DNA from: Fluviicola sp.
Lineage (GTDB): Bacteria > Bacteroidota > Bacteroidia > Flavobacteriales_D > Crocinitomicaceae
Assembly (NCBI GenBank): GCA_017983675.1
Contig: JAGOAZ010000001.1
Span: 67,868-131,867, forward strand
Direction: 5' to 3'
Length of the DNA stretch: 64,000 nucleotides
The number at the start of each line of letters is the position of its first letter. The first letter of the stretch is position 1. This document shows positions 33,143 through 44,047 of the stretch, one piece after another. Position numbers and translations under genes: made by a program. The notes under the pieces were generated by a model that saw only the letters and a list, made by a program, of their open reading frames with translations, searched no databases and had not been told where the DNA came from.

Positions 33143-35347
33143 TTATTCCTCGCTTTTTTCTGGCGTTTCTTCGCTGTCTGATTTTTTGAAAATCTCACCC
33201 ACTTCTTTGCTCAAGCGTTGAATTGCTTCAACACCAAGTGTGAGTGGGCCACGGCTGACATCACTGTACGAAGCGAAATTTTCGGAAAGTGTTTGCGATG
33301 GATAAACAAAAATACGGTCGAGTAGGGTGTTCTCTTTTTCAAAACGCAACGGAAGATTTTCCATGCCTAAAAAGTCGGAAACGGAACCCGAGCGCGCAAA
33401 GATGGCAACCAATAAATTGTCTTCGTTTAATTGACCAATATCGCCCATCGCATCTTCTGGTTTTTCGATAGCAATGTGGGTTAAATCAGCCATGAATCTG
33501 CGGTATGTTCGGTACGCCTTGATTTTCTCAAACGTCTCGCGGGTACTGTAAACATTGATGTTGCAATTCAGTTCTTTTGACAAACGCATAACACGCTCCA
33601 ACCATTGGTTGCACGATTGTTCTAATTCTGCAAGCGGCGGACAAATGAGCGTAATGCTCCGGTAAGTCGAAAAATTGTGGTTGAAATGACAAAAGAAAAC
33701 GGTTTTGTCGCACACATCCAATAAATGGTCGCGGTCATCACCAACCAAGCGTTTCAACAAGTTTGTTTTTGAGTTGTCGTTTACCAACACAATATCCGCA
33801 ACTAATTCTTTCGAGACACGCGCAATTCCACTTGAAACGTTGTGATCGATCGTCGCCATTGCATGCACATTGATTTCTCCGCTGTTGTAATGGGTAATGA
33901 AATCATCGATGTGTTTGCGGGAACGGCGAATTTTCATTTCTGCTTCTTCGTCGTTTTCGAGTACACTCACAACCGAAATCGGGTTTTTAACCTTTTTATC
34001 GGTAATTAATATCGAGAAATCGAGCATTTTTTCGTTGCCTTTCAATTCGTCTGCAGCGACCAATACATGTTGTGTACGCATTGCCGGACCTTCAAGTGGC
34101 TCGTTTTTCGCTTGTTCGATGAGGAGTTTTTTACCTGCGTTTTCTGTCACGAAAGAAGCGGTCATGCTCGTTAATAGAATCAAAATAACGGTTCCGTTCA
34201 CGATGTTGATGTCTAAAATCCCCATGGTAAATCCGACGTTGATTACCGCCAAGGTCGCAGCTGCATGCGCAGTACTCAAACCAAAGATCACTTGTCGTTC
34301 AGCGCCCGTTAATTTGAAGAACAATTGTGTTACCAGCGCAGCTAAAAACTTACTAAAAATAGCGAAGGTGGTTAAAATACCTGCAACTGCCCACGCCCAA
34401 GGATCGTTAGCAAGGGAACGCACATTAACGACCATTCCGATGGAAATCAAGAAAAAAGGAATAAATAATGAGTTTCCCATGAATTCGATTCTGTTCATCA
34501 AGGCGGATGTGTGCGGAATGAGACTATTTAACACCAAACCAGCAACGAAGGCACCAATAATGGATTCTATTCCAGCTGCTTCAGCTAAAAAGGCCGCGAA
34601 GAACAAAACTGATAGTACAAAAATGTAGTGTGATGATTTTTCAGATTCGAGTTTACTAAAAAACCAACGCGATATTTTTGGAATGAAGTAAAACATGATT
34701 AGGCTGAAAATACTCAAGGTAACGCCCAAGTGAATGATGACATTGGTATTGATTACGCCGTTATCCGACCCTGAAATAACCGCCAATATTATTAGAACAG
34801 CTGTATCCGTTAAAATCGTTCCTCCAACGGCAATCGCAACCGCCTCCATTTTAGAAATACCGTATTTCGATACGATTGGGTAAGCAACCAACGTGTGGGT
34901 TGCAAACATGCTTGCGGTTAACAAACTTCCGATTTCGTCCAAACCAAGTGCGAATCGGCAAATTGGGTAACCCAATAATAAAGGAATAAAAAAGGTCAAG
35001 CCACCGAAAACGAGTGATTTGTTTTTGTAGCGTTTGAATTCTTGCATGTCCAGTTCCAAGCCCGCCATGAACATGATGTACAGCAAACCGATTTTAGAAA
35101 ACATGCTGACAAAACCAGTTTTCATGTTGGCTTCTGAGATCATTTCAAAACCATTCGGCCCGATAAGTACTCCGGAAATGATAAGTCCGATGAGTGCAGG
35201 GATTTTGAATTTACGCAGAACGATAGGCGATAATAAAATGATAAACAGCAAAATAGAAAACGTCAAGATTTGATTTTCCAGTGGAAATTTGAATTCGCCA
35301 ATTAGGTGATCAAATTCTTTCGCAAATTCGTTCAATAAACCGTCCAT
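33143..35347 (-). CDS. CPA2-family monovalent cation:proton antiporter with a USP-like C-terminal domain
   Basis: A 734-residue protein. Residues about 25-420 are a CPA2 antiporter with 12-13 membrane segments (FKIPALIGLIISGVLIGPNGF, LLYIMFMAGLELDMQEF, GGTILTDTAVLIILAVI with the ion-binding Asp). The rest is soluble: TQHVLVAADELKGNEKMLDFSILI and two universal-stress-like repeats, probably nucleotide-sensing. It exchanges Na or K for protons across the inner membrane. Single gene, ending in an acidic tail. Confidence 0.88.
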   Translation of the reverse strand: MDGLLNEFAKEFDHLIGEFKFPLENQILTFSILLFIILLSPIVLRKFKIPALIGLIISGVLIGPNGFEMISEANMKTGFVSMFSKIGLLYIMFMAGLELDMQEFKRYKNKSLVFGGLTFFIPLLLGYPICRFALGLDEIGSLLTASMFATHTLVAYPIVSKYGISKMEAVAIAVGGTILTDTAVLIILAVISGSDNGVINTNVIIHLGVTLSIFSLIMFYFIPKISRWFFSKLESEKSSHYIFVLSVLFFAAFLAEAAGIESIIGAFVAGLVLNSLIPHTSALMNRIEFMGNSLFIPFFLISIGMVVNVRSLANDPWAWAVAGILTTFAIFSKFLAALVTQLFFKLTGAERQVIFGLSTAHAAATLAVINVGFTMGILDINIVNGTVILILLTSMTASFVTENAGKKLLIEQAKNEPLEGPAMRTQHVLVAADELKGNEKMLDFSILITDKKVKNPISVVSVLENDEEAEMKIRRSRKHIDDFITHYNSGEINVHAMATIDHNVSSGIARVSKELVADIVLVNDNSKTNLLKRLVGDDRDHLLDVCDKTVFFCHFNHNFSTYRSITLICPPLAELEQSCNQWLERVMRLSKELNCNINVYSTRETFEKIKAYRTYRRFMADLTHIAIEKPEDAMGDIGQLNEDNLLVAIFARSGSVSDFLGMENLPLRFEKENTLLDRIFVYPSQTLSENFASYSDVSRGPLTLGVEAIQRLSKEVGEIFKKSDSEETPEKSEE

Positions 35348-35532
35348 TGTATTTTATTATCAGACAAATGTAGTTGGTATTTTTGCGATTTTCACCTGTT
35401 TTATATTAATAGGGTATTAATTTTTGTGAAATAAATTAGAAAACCTAGAAACTTCTCAACAATTTCAACTGCTGAGTTAGATTTTCTTTTTTTTTCATTA
35501 ATTTCGCTCTCACAATTTTTTAACAAAATTCT

Positions 35533-36813
35533 ATGTCATATTTGTTTACCTCAGAATCTGTTTCTGAAGGGCACCCAGATAAAGTGGCGGATCAAATTTC
35601 AGATGCGCTTATCGATCATTTCATGGCCTTTGATCCTGAATCAAAAGTAGCTTGTGAAACTTTGGTAACTACCGGTCAAGTTGTTTTGGCGGGAGAAGTG
35701 AAAACCAATACGTATTTAGATGTTCAAGCGATTGCGCGTGATGTCATTCGTAAAATTGGTTATACGAAGTCTGAATACATGTTCGAAGCTAATTCGTGTG
35801 GTATTCTTTCAGCTATTCACGACCAATCAGCGGATATCAATCAAGGTGTTGACCGTGCAGTTGCGAATAATGATTTTGAAGCGAAAGCAGAAGCACAAGG
35901 TGCAGGTGACCAAGGTATGATGTTTGGTTATGCAACCAAAGAAACCGATAATTACATGCCATTGGCATTGGATTTAGCACACAAAATTTTGCAAGAATTG
36001 TCTGCGATTCGTAACAACGAACCAAATTTGATTCCTTACTTACGTCCTGATGCGAAGTCGCAAGTTACGATCGAATATTCGGATGACAACGTGCCACAAC
36101 GTATTGATACAATCGTTGTTTCCACACAACACGATGATTTCGATTCAGAAGCTACCATGTTAGCGAAAATCAAAGCGGATATCATTTCAATTGTTATTCC
36201 TCGTGTTAAAGCAAAATTAACACCAGCATTACAAGATTTGTTCAACGATCAAATCACGTATCATATCAATCCAACAGGGAAATTTGTTATCGGTGGACCT
36301 CACGGAGATACAGGATTAACAGGTCGTAAAATCATTGTTGATACTTACGGAGGAAAAGGTGCTCACGGAGGTGGCGCATTCTCTGGAAAAGATCCATCAA
36401 AAGTTGACCGTTCTGCAGCTTATGCAACGCGTCACATGGCGAAAAACTTGGTTGCAGCAGGATTGTGTGATGAGGTATTGGTTCAAGTATCTTACGCGAT
36501 TGGTGTAGCGAAACCTTGTGGTTTGTTCATCAATACTAATGGAACATCAAAAGTAAACATGACAGACGGAGAAATCGCTAAGAAATGTGCTGAGATCTTC
36601 GATATGCGTCCATATGCAATTGAGCAACGTTTGAAATTGAGAAATCCAATTTATAGCGAATCAGCAGCTTACGGTCACATGGGACGTAAAAATGAAGTGG
36701 TTACTAAATCGTTCAGAAGTCCAGATGGTTCAACAATTACGAAAGAAGTTGAATTGTTTACATGGGAGAAATTAGATTTCGTTGATCAAGTAAAAGCAGC
36801 ATTCGGTTTGTAA
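35533..36813 (+). CDS. metK: S-adenosylmethionine synthase
   Basis: Makes S-adenosylmethionine from methionine and ATP. The 426 residues include [21 protein letters not shown] at the N-terminus, [24 protein letters not shown] (GAGDQG motif), and [20 protein letters not shown] near the C-terminal third. It is slightly longer than the E. coli enzyme (384), as is usual in Bacteroidota. No SAM riboswitch is visible upstream. Confidence 0.97.
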   Translation: MSYLFTSESVSEGHPDKVADQISDALIDHFMAFDPESKVACETLVTTGQVVLAGEVKTNTYLDVQAIARDVIRKIGYTKSEYMFEANSCGILSAIHDQSADINQGVDRAVANNDFEAKAEAQGAGDQGMMFGYATKETDNYMPLALDLAHKILQELSAIRNNEPNLIPYLRPDAKSQVTIEYSDDNVPQRIDTIVVSTQHDDFDSEATMLAKIKADIISIVIPRVKAKLTPALQDLFNDQITYHINPTGKFVIGGPHGDTGLTGRKIIVDTYGGKGAHGGGAFSGKDPSKVDRSAAYATRHMAKNLVAAGLCDEVLVQVSYAIGVAKPCGLFINTNGTSKVNMTDGEIAKKCAEIFDMRPYAIEQRLKLRNPIYSESAAYGHMGRKNEVVTKSFRSPDGSTITKEVELFTWEKLDFVDQVKAAFGL

Positions 36814-36832
36814 ATCAAAACGATAAGAAATA

Positions 36833-36866
36833 GATGAGACGCTCCAGTAATGGGGCGTTTTTTTTT
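36833..36866 (+). terminator. Terminator of metK
   Basis: ACGCTCC and GGGGCGT form a 7-bp stem with one G-T pair around six bases, followed by nine T. Confidence 0.8.
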
Positions 36867-36884
36867 GGAAACGATTTTACAGAG

Positions 36885-37060
36885 GGAGAAAGAAAGCGAG
36901 AGGTAATTTACAGAGGGAGAATGAGAGGGAGAATGAGAGGGAGAGAGAAGATTGAGTGTGGAGGATGAGATTGAGTGTGGAGGATGAGATTGAGATTGAG
37001 AATGAGAATGAGAGGGAGAGAGAAGATTGAGTATGGAGGATGAGATTGAGGTTGAAATAT
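36885..37060. repeat. Purine-rich low-complexity tract
   Basis: Near-repeats of GAGAGGGAGA, GAATGAGAGGGAGA and GATTGAGTGTGGAGGAT on + make an almost pure A/G strand over about 170 bases. A reading frame across it on - (36908-37240) is low-complexity Pro/Leu/Ser and is not taken as a gene. Confidence 0.8.
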
Positions 37061-37068
37061 AGTTACCA

Positions 37069-37157
37069 GGGTAAATAGTGGTAAAGCTGCAGACTGACCC
37101 CTAATTTGATCGAAATTAATTACCCGGGTAAATTGTGGTAAAGCTGCCGATTGACCC
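37069..37157. repeat. Pair of ~32-bp imperfect direct repeats
   Basis: GGTAAATAGTGGTAAAGCTG-CAGACTGACCCC and GGTAAATTGTGGTAAAGCTG-CCGATTGACCCC, about 58 bases apart, between metK and gap. Function unknown. Confidence 0.75.
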
Positions 37158-37190
37158 CAAAAAAAAACCGTCTCTTTCGAGACGGTAAAT
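37158..37190 (-). terminator. Terminator of gap
   Basis: ACCGTCTC/GAGACGGT perfect 8-bp stem with a TTTC loop (37167-37186), followed on - by nine T. Confidence 0.85.
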
Positions 37191-37279
37191 TGGAATAACT
37201 CAGTTGTACTTTTCGTAATCAGACCATTGGTATTTTCCAAGCAACAGGAAAAAAATCGATTGTATGTAACAGTTATTGT

Positions 37280-38359
<1,080 letters not shown>

Positions 38360-38376
38360 CTATTTTTTGTGTTTTT

Positions 38377-40692
38377 TTACAATAATTTGGAAGCTTGAAT
38401 CAATTTCAACTCATTCCAAGATGCTTTATCGCCCAATTCTTCCTTCAATTGATTTAGCGATTCTCCTTGGTAATTATCAAAATATCCGAGTAATTCATTG
38501 ATACGTTCGTCACTCATGACTTGATCTAGGGTAATTTTTTCAGCTTTTATGAGTTGTACAAAATGCCCGTTTATTGTAGTTGCAGACAATTGACGCATTC
38601 GTGCGATTTCGTAGACATCATTTCCTTGCTCCAACAAATCCAACGTTTTCTCGTGTGTACTTTTCTTGTCACTTACTTGTTTTTCTTTTTTGTTTTTAGT
38701 GGTGTATTGAATCTTGGTACTTTCAATAACATCTTCAAAACTATCGTCTTCATCCGATAATAAGTTGCCATTTTGGCGTAACTCCTGTTGAATGACAGCT
38801 ATTTTTGCAATTACATAGTTGGTGATTTCTGCAGTTTTAACGGTTTCTTTGTTGATTTCACTTCCATTACAAACGGCCTCAACAAGTAAACGCACTTTTT
38901 TTAAACGCAGCACAACGGTAATCAATAAATTCAACAACTCGTCAAGTTCTTCTTGGTAGTCTTTTGTTCGCTTGATTTTAGCTAATTCAATCTTTCGTTT
39001 TAAGACAGCGTAAACTTGTGTATCCAAAAGCTTAAAGAAATACGTGTATGCAGCTTGAACACGTTCTGAAACAAAGTCCCATTGAATGTTCTCTTTCGAA
39101 AAAATGGTGTTCAATTGCGCTTGAAACTTTTTTGCAGCATCAAACGTTGTTTGAACAAGTTGCAGCTGATTCGCAGCCCAAGCTTTGTCTTTCCCTTTTT
39201 CTGTTTTTGGACCTTGAAGCTTTAATCCCAATTCAAAAGTTGCCCATTTTGCAGTATAGTCATACCAGTCAAATGCTTCCATCAACGATTGATACACAAA
39301 ACGAGCTGTTTCTTTGTCGAGAAATAACGCTAACTTGTTGGAGTCAGCTTTCTGCTCACCGTAAGCAACAACGGACTGATCGTTCATTAAGCCATTCATC
39401 GAAATGGGTTTCAACAAAACCAATCCTTGTAAACTACGCAAACGCGATAAAGCAACATACGCTTGTCCTGGAGCAAAAACCTGCGATACATCTAATACTG
39501 CTTTTTCAAACGTTAATCCTTGACTTTTGTGTACCGTGATTGCCCAAGCAAGTTTGATCGGGTAGTGAACAAATGTGCCCAGTATTTCCTCTTTTATTTC
39601 GCCTGTTTGTTGATCCAATTGGTACTTGATGTTGGTCCACTCGTATTTTTCAACAGTAATCGTTCGTTTTTCTTTAGGAAATAACACAACGATTTCTTCG
39701 TCTGAAAGGGATTGAATACGACCCATTTTACCGTTGTAAAAGTTTTTTTCAAACGACACATCATTTTTCACAAACATGATTTGTGCCCCAACTTTTAATG
39801 CTAAGGTTGGTTCCAAAGGATACAAATGTTTTGGAAAATCGCCTTGCATTTCTGCATCGTACAAATAGGTTTTTGTTTTCAGTGCGTTCAAAGCTGTTGC
39901 ATTCAAATCATCGGCTTTGGCATTGTGCGTGGTAAGCGTTATGTACCCTTCTTCTTTTGTTGGGTCGAACAAAGGATTCACGTATTCATTTAAGATGCGT
40001 TGGTCTTTTTCTGAAACTTGATTGTTGCGTAAGTTGTTCAAAATGGAGATAAACGCAGCATCGTCTTGTCGAAATATTTTATCTAACTCAATGTAAAGCG
40101 GTGGACTTTCTACAAGAACACGGGCATTAAAAAAGAAAACTCCGTGATAATGTTGTTGTAAAACAGACCATTCTTCTGGTTTTACGACTGGTGGAAGTTG
40201 CAATAAATCGCCAATAAACAATACTTGAACGCCACCGAAAGGTCGGTTGTTTTTCCGAACATTGCGCAAAGTCCAGTCAATGGCATCTAATAAATCTGCT
40301 CGCAGCATACTCACTTCGTCAATGATCAATAACTCCAAACTTTTGATCAAATTTTGGCGCACTGCATTGAATTGAAAATGACGTTTTAATGTTTCTTTTG
40401 TTTCTAGTTTTATATTCCCCACAATAATGGGTTCAGCAATAAATTCGGGTACAAATCCGCCAAATGGCAATTGAAAAAAGGAATGAATGGTAACACCACC
40501 AGCATTTAGCGCTGCGATTCCAGTTGGTGCGACAATGACCGTGTTTTTATGTGTTGATTCGACAATTTTTTTCAACAAGGTTGTTTTGCCAGTTCCTGCT
40601 TTTCCAGTCAAGAATAAATGCTGGCTCGTTTGATTGATAAAGCGCTCCGTAAAAGCAGCAGGTCCGTCGATTGTCATTGTAATTTCTTTCAT
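38377..40692 (-). CDS. PIF1-like helicase with a C-terminal helix-turn-helix
   Basis: A superfamily 1 ATPase, about 771 residues from ATG at 40692. Walker A is LTGKAGTGKTTLL, followed by VAPTGIAALNAGGVTIHSFF and Walker B LLIIDEVSMLRADL. KVGAQIMFVKND and YPIKLAWAITVHKSQGLTFEKAV (the UvrD-C-like segment) follow. Around residues 690-750 there is a helix-turn-helix (ARMRQLSATTINGHFVQLIKAEKI). Family members unwind DNA in genome maintenance. Two adjacent ATGs at 40695 and 40692 are possible. Confidence 0.88.
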   Translation of the reverse strand: MKEITMTIDGPAAFTERFINQTSQHLFLTGKAGTGKTTLLKKIVESTHKNTVIVAPTGIAALNAGGVTIHSFFQLPFGGFVPEFIAEPIIVGNIKLETKETLKRHFQFNAVRQNLIKSLELLIIDEVSMLRADLLDAIDWTLRNVRKNNRPFGGVQVLFIGDLLQLPPVVKPEEWSVLQQHYHGVFFFNARVLVESPPLYIELDKIFRQDDAAFISILNNLRNNQVSEKDQRILNEYVNPLFDPTKEEGYITLTTHNAKADDLNATALNALKTKTYLYDAEMQGDFPKHLYPLEPTLALKVGAQIMFVKNDVSFEKNFYNGKMGRIQSLSDEEIVVLFPKEKRTITVEKYEWTNIKYQLDQQTGEIKEEILGTFVHYPIKLAWAITVHKSQGLTFEKAVLDVSQVFAPGQAYVALSRLRSLQGLVLLKPISMNGLMNDQSVVAYGEQKADSNKLALFLDKETARFVYQSLMEAFDWYDYTAKWATFELGLKLQGPKTEKGKDKAWAANQLQLVQTTFDAAKKFQAQLNTIFSKENIQWDFVSERVQAAYTYFFKLLDTQVYAVLKRKIELAKIKRTKDYQEELDELLNLLITVVLRLKKVRLLVEAVCNGSEINKETVKTAEITNYVIAKIAVIQQELRQNGNLLSDEDDSFEDVIESTKIQYTTKNKKEKQVSDKKSTHEKTLDLLEQGNDVYEIARMRQLSATTINGHFVQLIKAEKITLDQVMSDERINELLGYFDNYQGESLNQLKEELGDKASWNELKLIQASKLL

Positions 40693-40749
40693 CATTTTAT
40701 TGAAGATAAGCAAAAAGCTCACTTCTTGCACTATTTTTTTTGAGTTTTT

Positions 40750-42018
40750 TTAAGCTATTTCGTTGTTTTCTGGATCGATTTCCTCCGAATCGTGCAATAA
40801 AGTCGTGTCCCCTAGGTCATTTTGTTCGATTTGTTTGTTCGCTTTTGCACCGAGTTTTTTCAAATTCTCAATTTTCCCGACAATATTTCCAGCACCCGAT
40901 TGCAGTTTTTTCATGGCTGACTCGGTTGCGCCTAATGCTTCTTTTTGTTTCTTTTCAATGGTTTTCATGTCGTCGATGAAACCAACAAATTTATCGTATA
41001 ATTTACCTGCCTCAGAGGCTATGCGCAAAGTGTTGATAGTCTGGCGTTCTTGTTTCCAAATGCTTTCAATGGTTTTCAACGTCGCTAACAATGTCGATGG
41101 CGTAACAATGACAATTCGTTTTTCCCAAGCACGTGCATACAATTCGGGCTCGCCTTTGATTGCTAATGAAAACGCCGATTCTATGGGTAAAAACAACAAC
41201 ACAAATTCAGGGGTATGAATGTCTTTTGACCGCGCATAGTCTTTCTCCGATAAGGTTTTGATGTGTGTGTGAATCGACAATAAATGGGCTTTCAAATGCG
41301 CTACTTTTTCTGTTTCATCAGCTGCGTTAATGTAGCGTTCAAAAGCAGTTAACGACACTTTCGAATCGACAATAATGTGTTTGTTATCAGGTAATTTGAT
41401 TAAAAAGTCGGGACGTAATTGTTTGTCGTTTTCGCCTTTTAACGTGTGTTGTTTTTCGTATTCAATTCCTTCTTGTAGACCGCTGATTTCTAAAATGCGT
41501 TCCAATGCCAATTCCCCCCAATTCCCTTGCGTCTTTTGGTCGCCTTTTAATGCATCTGCTAAATTTTGTGCAGTGTGATTCATTTGTTGGTGTTGCTCAG
41601 AAAGGGCTTTCACCAAACTTTCCATCGATGAAAACTGAGCAATTCCGTGTTCTTTTTGTGCACGTACCTCGTTTTCAAAAGTGGTCAGTTTTTCTTTGAA
41701 AGGCAATAACAATTGCTCCAGTTGGAATTGATTTTCTTGTTTGATGACTTGATTTCCTTGGTGAACAATGTTTTTTGAAATAGCTGCTATTTGTTCACGC
41801 AACATGGTTTCGTCCTCGTTTCTTTTTTGACGTTCGTAGTCCAGCTTTTCAATGAGCATCACCAATTCTTTTTCAGTTGTCGCTAATTGAATCGTTTTTT
41901 CTTGCAGTAACTGTTTGGTTTGAACTAATGCGCCATTAACGTTCTCCACCTTTTGATACAGACGATATGCAATAAAAACAACAACGAGTAAGGTCAAACT
42001 GACAGCGAGCAATTCCAT
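40750..42018 (-). CDS. rmuC: DNA recombination protein RmuC
   Basis: A 422-residue protein with an N-terminal membrane anchor (MELLAVSLTLLVVVFIAYRLY), a coiled coil at about 20-130 and the RmuC nuclease-like core (GNWGELALERILEISGLQEGIEY, LRPDFLIKLPDNKHIIVDSKVSLTAFERY, FLPIESAFSLAI). RmuC limits inversions between short inverted repeats in E. coli. The C-terminus is acidic. Confidence 0.93.
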   Translation of the reverse strand: MELLAVSLTLLVVVFIAYRLYQKVENVNGALVQTKQLLQEKTIQLATTEKELVMLIEKLDYERQKRNEDETMLREQIAAISKNIVHQGNQVIKQENQFQLEQLLLPFKEKLTTFENEVRAQKEHGIAQFSSMESLVKALSEQHQQMNHTAQNLADALKGDQKTQGNWGELALERILEISGLQEGIEYEKQHTLKGENDKQLRPDFLIKLPDNKHIIVDSKVSLTAFERYINAADETEKVAHLKAHLLSIHTHIKTLSEKDYARSKDIHTPEFVLLFLPIESAFSLAIKGEPELYARAWEKRIVIVTPSTLLATLKTIESIWKQERQTINTLRIASEAGKLYDKFVGFIDDMKTIEKKQKEALGATESAMKKLQSGAGNIVGKIENLKKLGAKANKQIEQNDLGDTTLLHDSEEIDPENNEIA

Positions 42019-42031
42019 TTTTTAATTTTAG

Positions 42032-43759
42032 TTAAAAGTAGGCAACATAACCGAAATGTATCTTGGAATCGCGAAATAAAATTGGATTATCTAATTGCCT
42101 TCCCAAGGCATATGTGAGCGAAAAAAGTCCTAATCCCGTCCCAAATGTCAAGCCAGCACCAAATCCAAATGGGTGATCTGAAAGGTAATTGACGGTGTTT
42201 CGTTCGTACCATGTTTGATCGAAGAACGTGAAGAAGTACGAGTTTAAATCAAGAATAAAACGGGCTTCTATTGTTCCCGTAACTTTTGTTGACGCTAATA
42301 ACTCATCTTCTAGAAAACCACGCTGTTGATTATTTCCCCCAAAGCGCAATAACTCATTTTGTTGTATTGATCGCGCATTAAATCCTTCGGCGAGTATGCC
42401 CGTTTTTAATACAATTCTTTTTGAAACCGAGGTATACCTATCGAGTACAATTTTCGCGGTGTAAATTACTGAATTTGTCTCAACACTGTCTTTCGTCAAT
42501 TTGCGCGTTCCTGCTGTCCCTTCGATTAACCAAATAAGTCCAGATCGTGGATTCGGCAAATAATCGATAGTTTGATGATTGATAGCCAATCCATATTGAT
42601 TGCTTTTTACCGAACCTACAAGTGGATTTGTTTGATTGCCCAACAGCGAAGATTGGTAGTTACGGTAAAATCCTTTTAAGGTATTTCCTTTTGAAACAAA
42701 ATAACTGACACCAATTCCTGTTTTTAATTCTAAAAAGCTAGAATCGCGTTTGAATAACTGAAATTGACCGTCAATCCCAAAGGGTGTTTGAAGAAAAAAA
42801 GGAACATTGGTTTGTAAGCGTAACTGCGGACTTCCTGGTGCGATTGATTTCCAATTGAGTTCCATTAACTCCCCTTTTTTAAATGCGTTTTGAAGTTTTA
42901 AACGCAAATCACCGGTTAATTGATAGGATAAAGTAACTGGATTTTGTTGCAAGCCAATTGTCCCATTAAACGATGATACTGGACGGCTTTCGAGGTAAAG
43001 AAACAATTGCACACCTTCTGGAGTAAACAAAAGCTCGTGTGCTTTCGTCTCTCTCAAATAAGGGAGTTGTTTCAAACGAATAGAAATATAATTGTCTGTA
43101 CGTTGATTAAACCAATCTCCCGCTTGAATTCCTAGAAATGCCGCAATGAATTTTGGGGATAATTTTACTGAATTCCCAATTATTTCAATGGACGTCCATT
43201 TTAAACGCATATTTGGCGTTATTTTCAATTGCGTCACCAATCGGTTATCTTGGTAAGATAAGGTTTCAAATCCAACTTGTGCAAACGGATAACCGCTATT
43301 TACAAGTTTATCGAGAACCGCTTGTACGAGTGCTGTTATTTTTTCTGGATCTGCTTTGACTTGTTCAAAAGCTTTGGGTTGCAGTCCAAGAGATGCAAGT
43401 AATTGTGCTGTTTCGGTGTTAATTGAAATCGTAATTCCCTTTATTTTTTCACCGAGTTGACCGTAAACTTGTACGTTACTACTATCTTTTGTTACGATTG
43501 AATCGATCGAACATAAAAAAAAACCTTTTTTAAACGCCGTTAATTGCATCGTTTGCAGTTGATCGTGAAGTTGCTTTGAAGTTGAATAATAATAAGTTGA
43601 TTTGAACAAGTGTTCACTGTCAGGCATGATTAACTCAGCTTTTTTTTGACTAAAAACAGGAGTGTTTAAAAAAAAAGACACAATAAAAAGAATGTAACCA
43701 AAGCGGTAAAAGCTACTTATACTTGTTGTTTTCAACTGGAATAATTCTTTCAAAAGCAA
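42032..43759 (-). CDS. BamA/TamA-like outer-membrane protein with POTRA region
   Basis: A 575-residue protein with a signal segment (FYRFGYILFIVSFFLNTPVFSQ), a POTRA-like stretch (about 120-250: VQAVLDKLVNSGYPFAQVGFE, LKWTSIEIIGNSVKLSPKFI) and a C-terminal beta-barrel with LRFGGNNQQRGFLEDELLAS and GFGAGLTFGTGLGLFSLTYALG. The pattern is Omp85-type but shorter than BamA, closer to TamA/ShlB-like proteins. It is presumed to lie in the outer membrane; its substrate is unknown. Confidence 0.75.
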   Translation of the reverse strand: MLLKELFQLKTTSISSFYRFGYILFIVSFFLNTPVFSQKKAELIMPDSEHLFKSTYYYSTSKQLHDQLQTMQLTAFKKGFFLCSIDSIVTKDSSNVQVYGQLGEKIKGITISINTETAQLLASLGLQPKAFEQVKADPEKITALVQAVLDKLVNSGYPFAQVGFETLSYQDNRLVTQLKITPNMRLKWTSIEIIGNSVKLSPKFIAAFLGIQAGDWFNQRTDNYISIRLKQLPYLRETKAHELLFTPEGVQLFLYLESRPVSSFNGTIGLQQNPVTLSYQLTGDLRLKLQNAFKKGELMELNWKSIAPGSPQLRLQTNVPFFLQTPFGIDGQFQLFKRDSSFLELKTGIGVSYFVSKGNTLKGFYRNYQSSLLGNQTNPLVGSVKSNQYGLAINHQTIDYLPNPRSGLIWLIEGTAGTRKLTKDSVETNSVIYTAKIVLDRYTSVSKRIVLKTGILAEGFNARSIQQNELLRFGGNNQQRGFLEDELLASTKVTGTIEARFILDLNSYFFTFFDQTWYERNTVNYLSDHPFGFGAGLTFGTGLGLFSLTYALGRQLDNPILFRDSKIHFGYVAYF

Positions 43760-43848
43760 AATGTGAATAATATCTTGTTATTAGTAACGTTAAAAATAAT
43801 AGTTTTGTATCCTAGATAGCAATTCGTTGAATTAAAAAACAAACAATT

Positions 43849-43992
43849 ATGAAAAATAGATTTTTTGCACTTACAGCTTTCGCAGTATTACTTGCTTTTT
43901 TAGCAACTTCTTGTGGATCATCTCAAGGTGGTCACTGTGATGCTTACGGGAGCGTAGATCAAACAGAAAACAACGATCTTGCCACAAAGTAA
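43849..43992 (+). CDS. Small lipoprotein, 47 residues
   Basis: Starts MKNRFFALTAFAVLLAFLAT, then SCGSSQGGHCDAYGSVDQTE and NNDLATK. A lysine/arginine start, a hydrophobic core and ATSC make a clear lipobox with Cys at residue 22, leaving a mature peptide of about 26 residues. A terminator follows within 50 bases. No family is recognised; Flavobacteriales often carry such small GGHCDAYG-type lipoproteins, as far as I recall. Confidence 0.75.
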   Translation: MKNRFFALTAFAVLLAFLATSCGSSQGGHCDAYGSVDQTENNDLATK

Positions 43993-44011
43993 TTACGAGT
44001 TGAAACTAACA

Positions 44012-44043
44012 AACCAAAAGTCTCCTAACTGAGGCTTTTTTTT
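44012..44043 (+). terminator. Terminator of the small lipoprotein gene
   Basis: AAAGTCTC and GAGGCTTT pair around six bases, followed by a run of T. Confidence 0.75.
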
Positions 44044-44047
44044 GTGC

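Noticed and set aside
35348..35532. SAM riboswitch upstream of metK
   Set aside because: I looked for the conserved SAM-I and SAM-II core motifs and a terminator before the ATG and saw none.
36908..37240. 110-residue frame opposite the purine tract
   Set aside because: Low-complexity Pro/Leu/Ser sequence, and it runs through the gap terminator.
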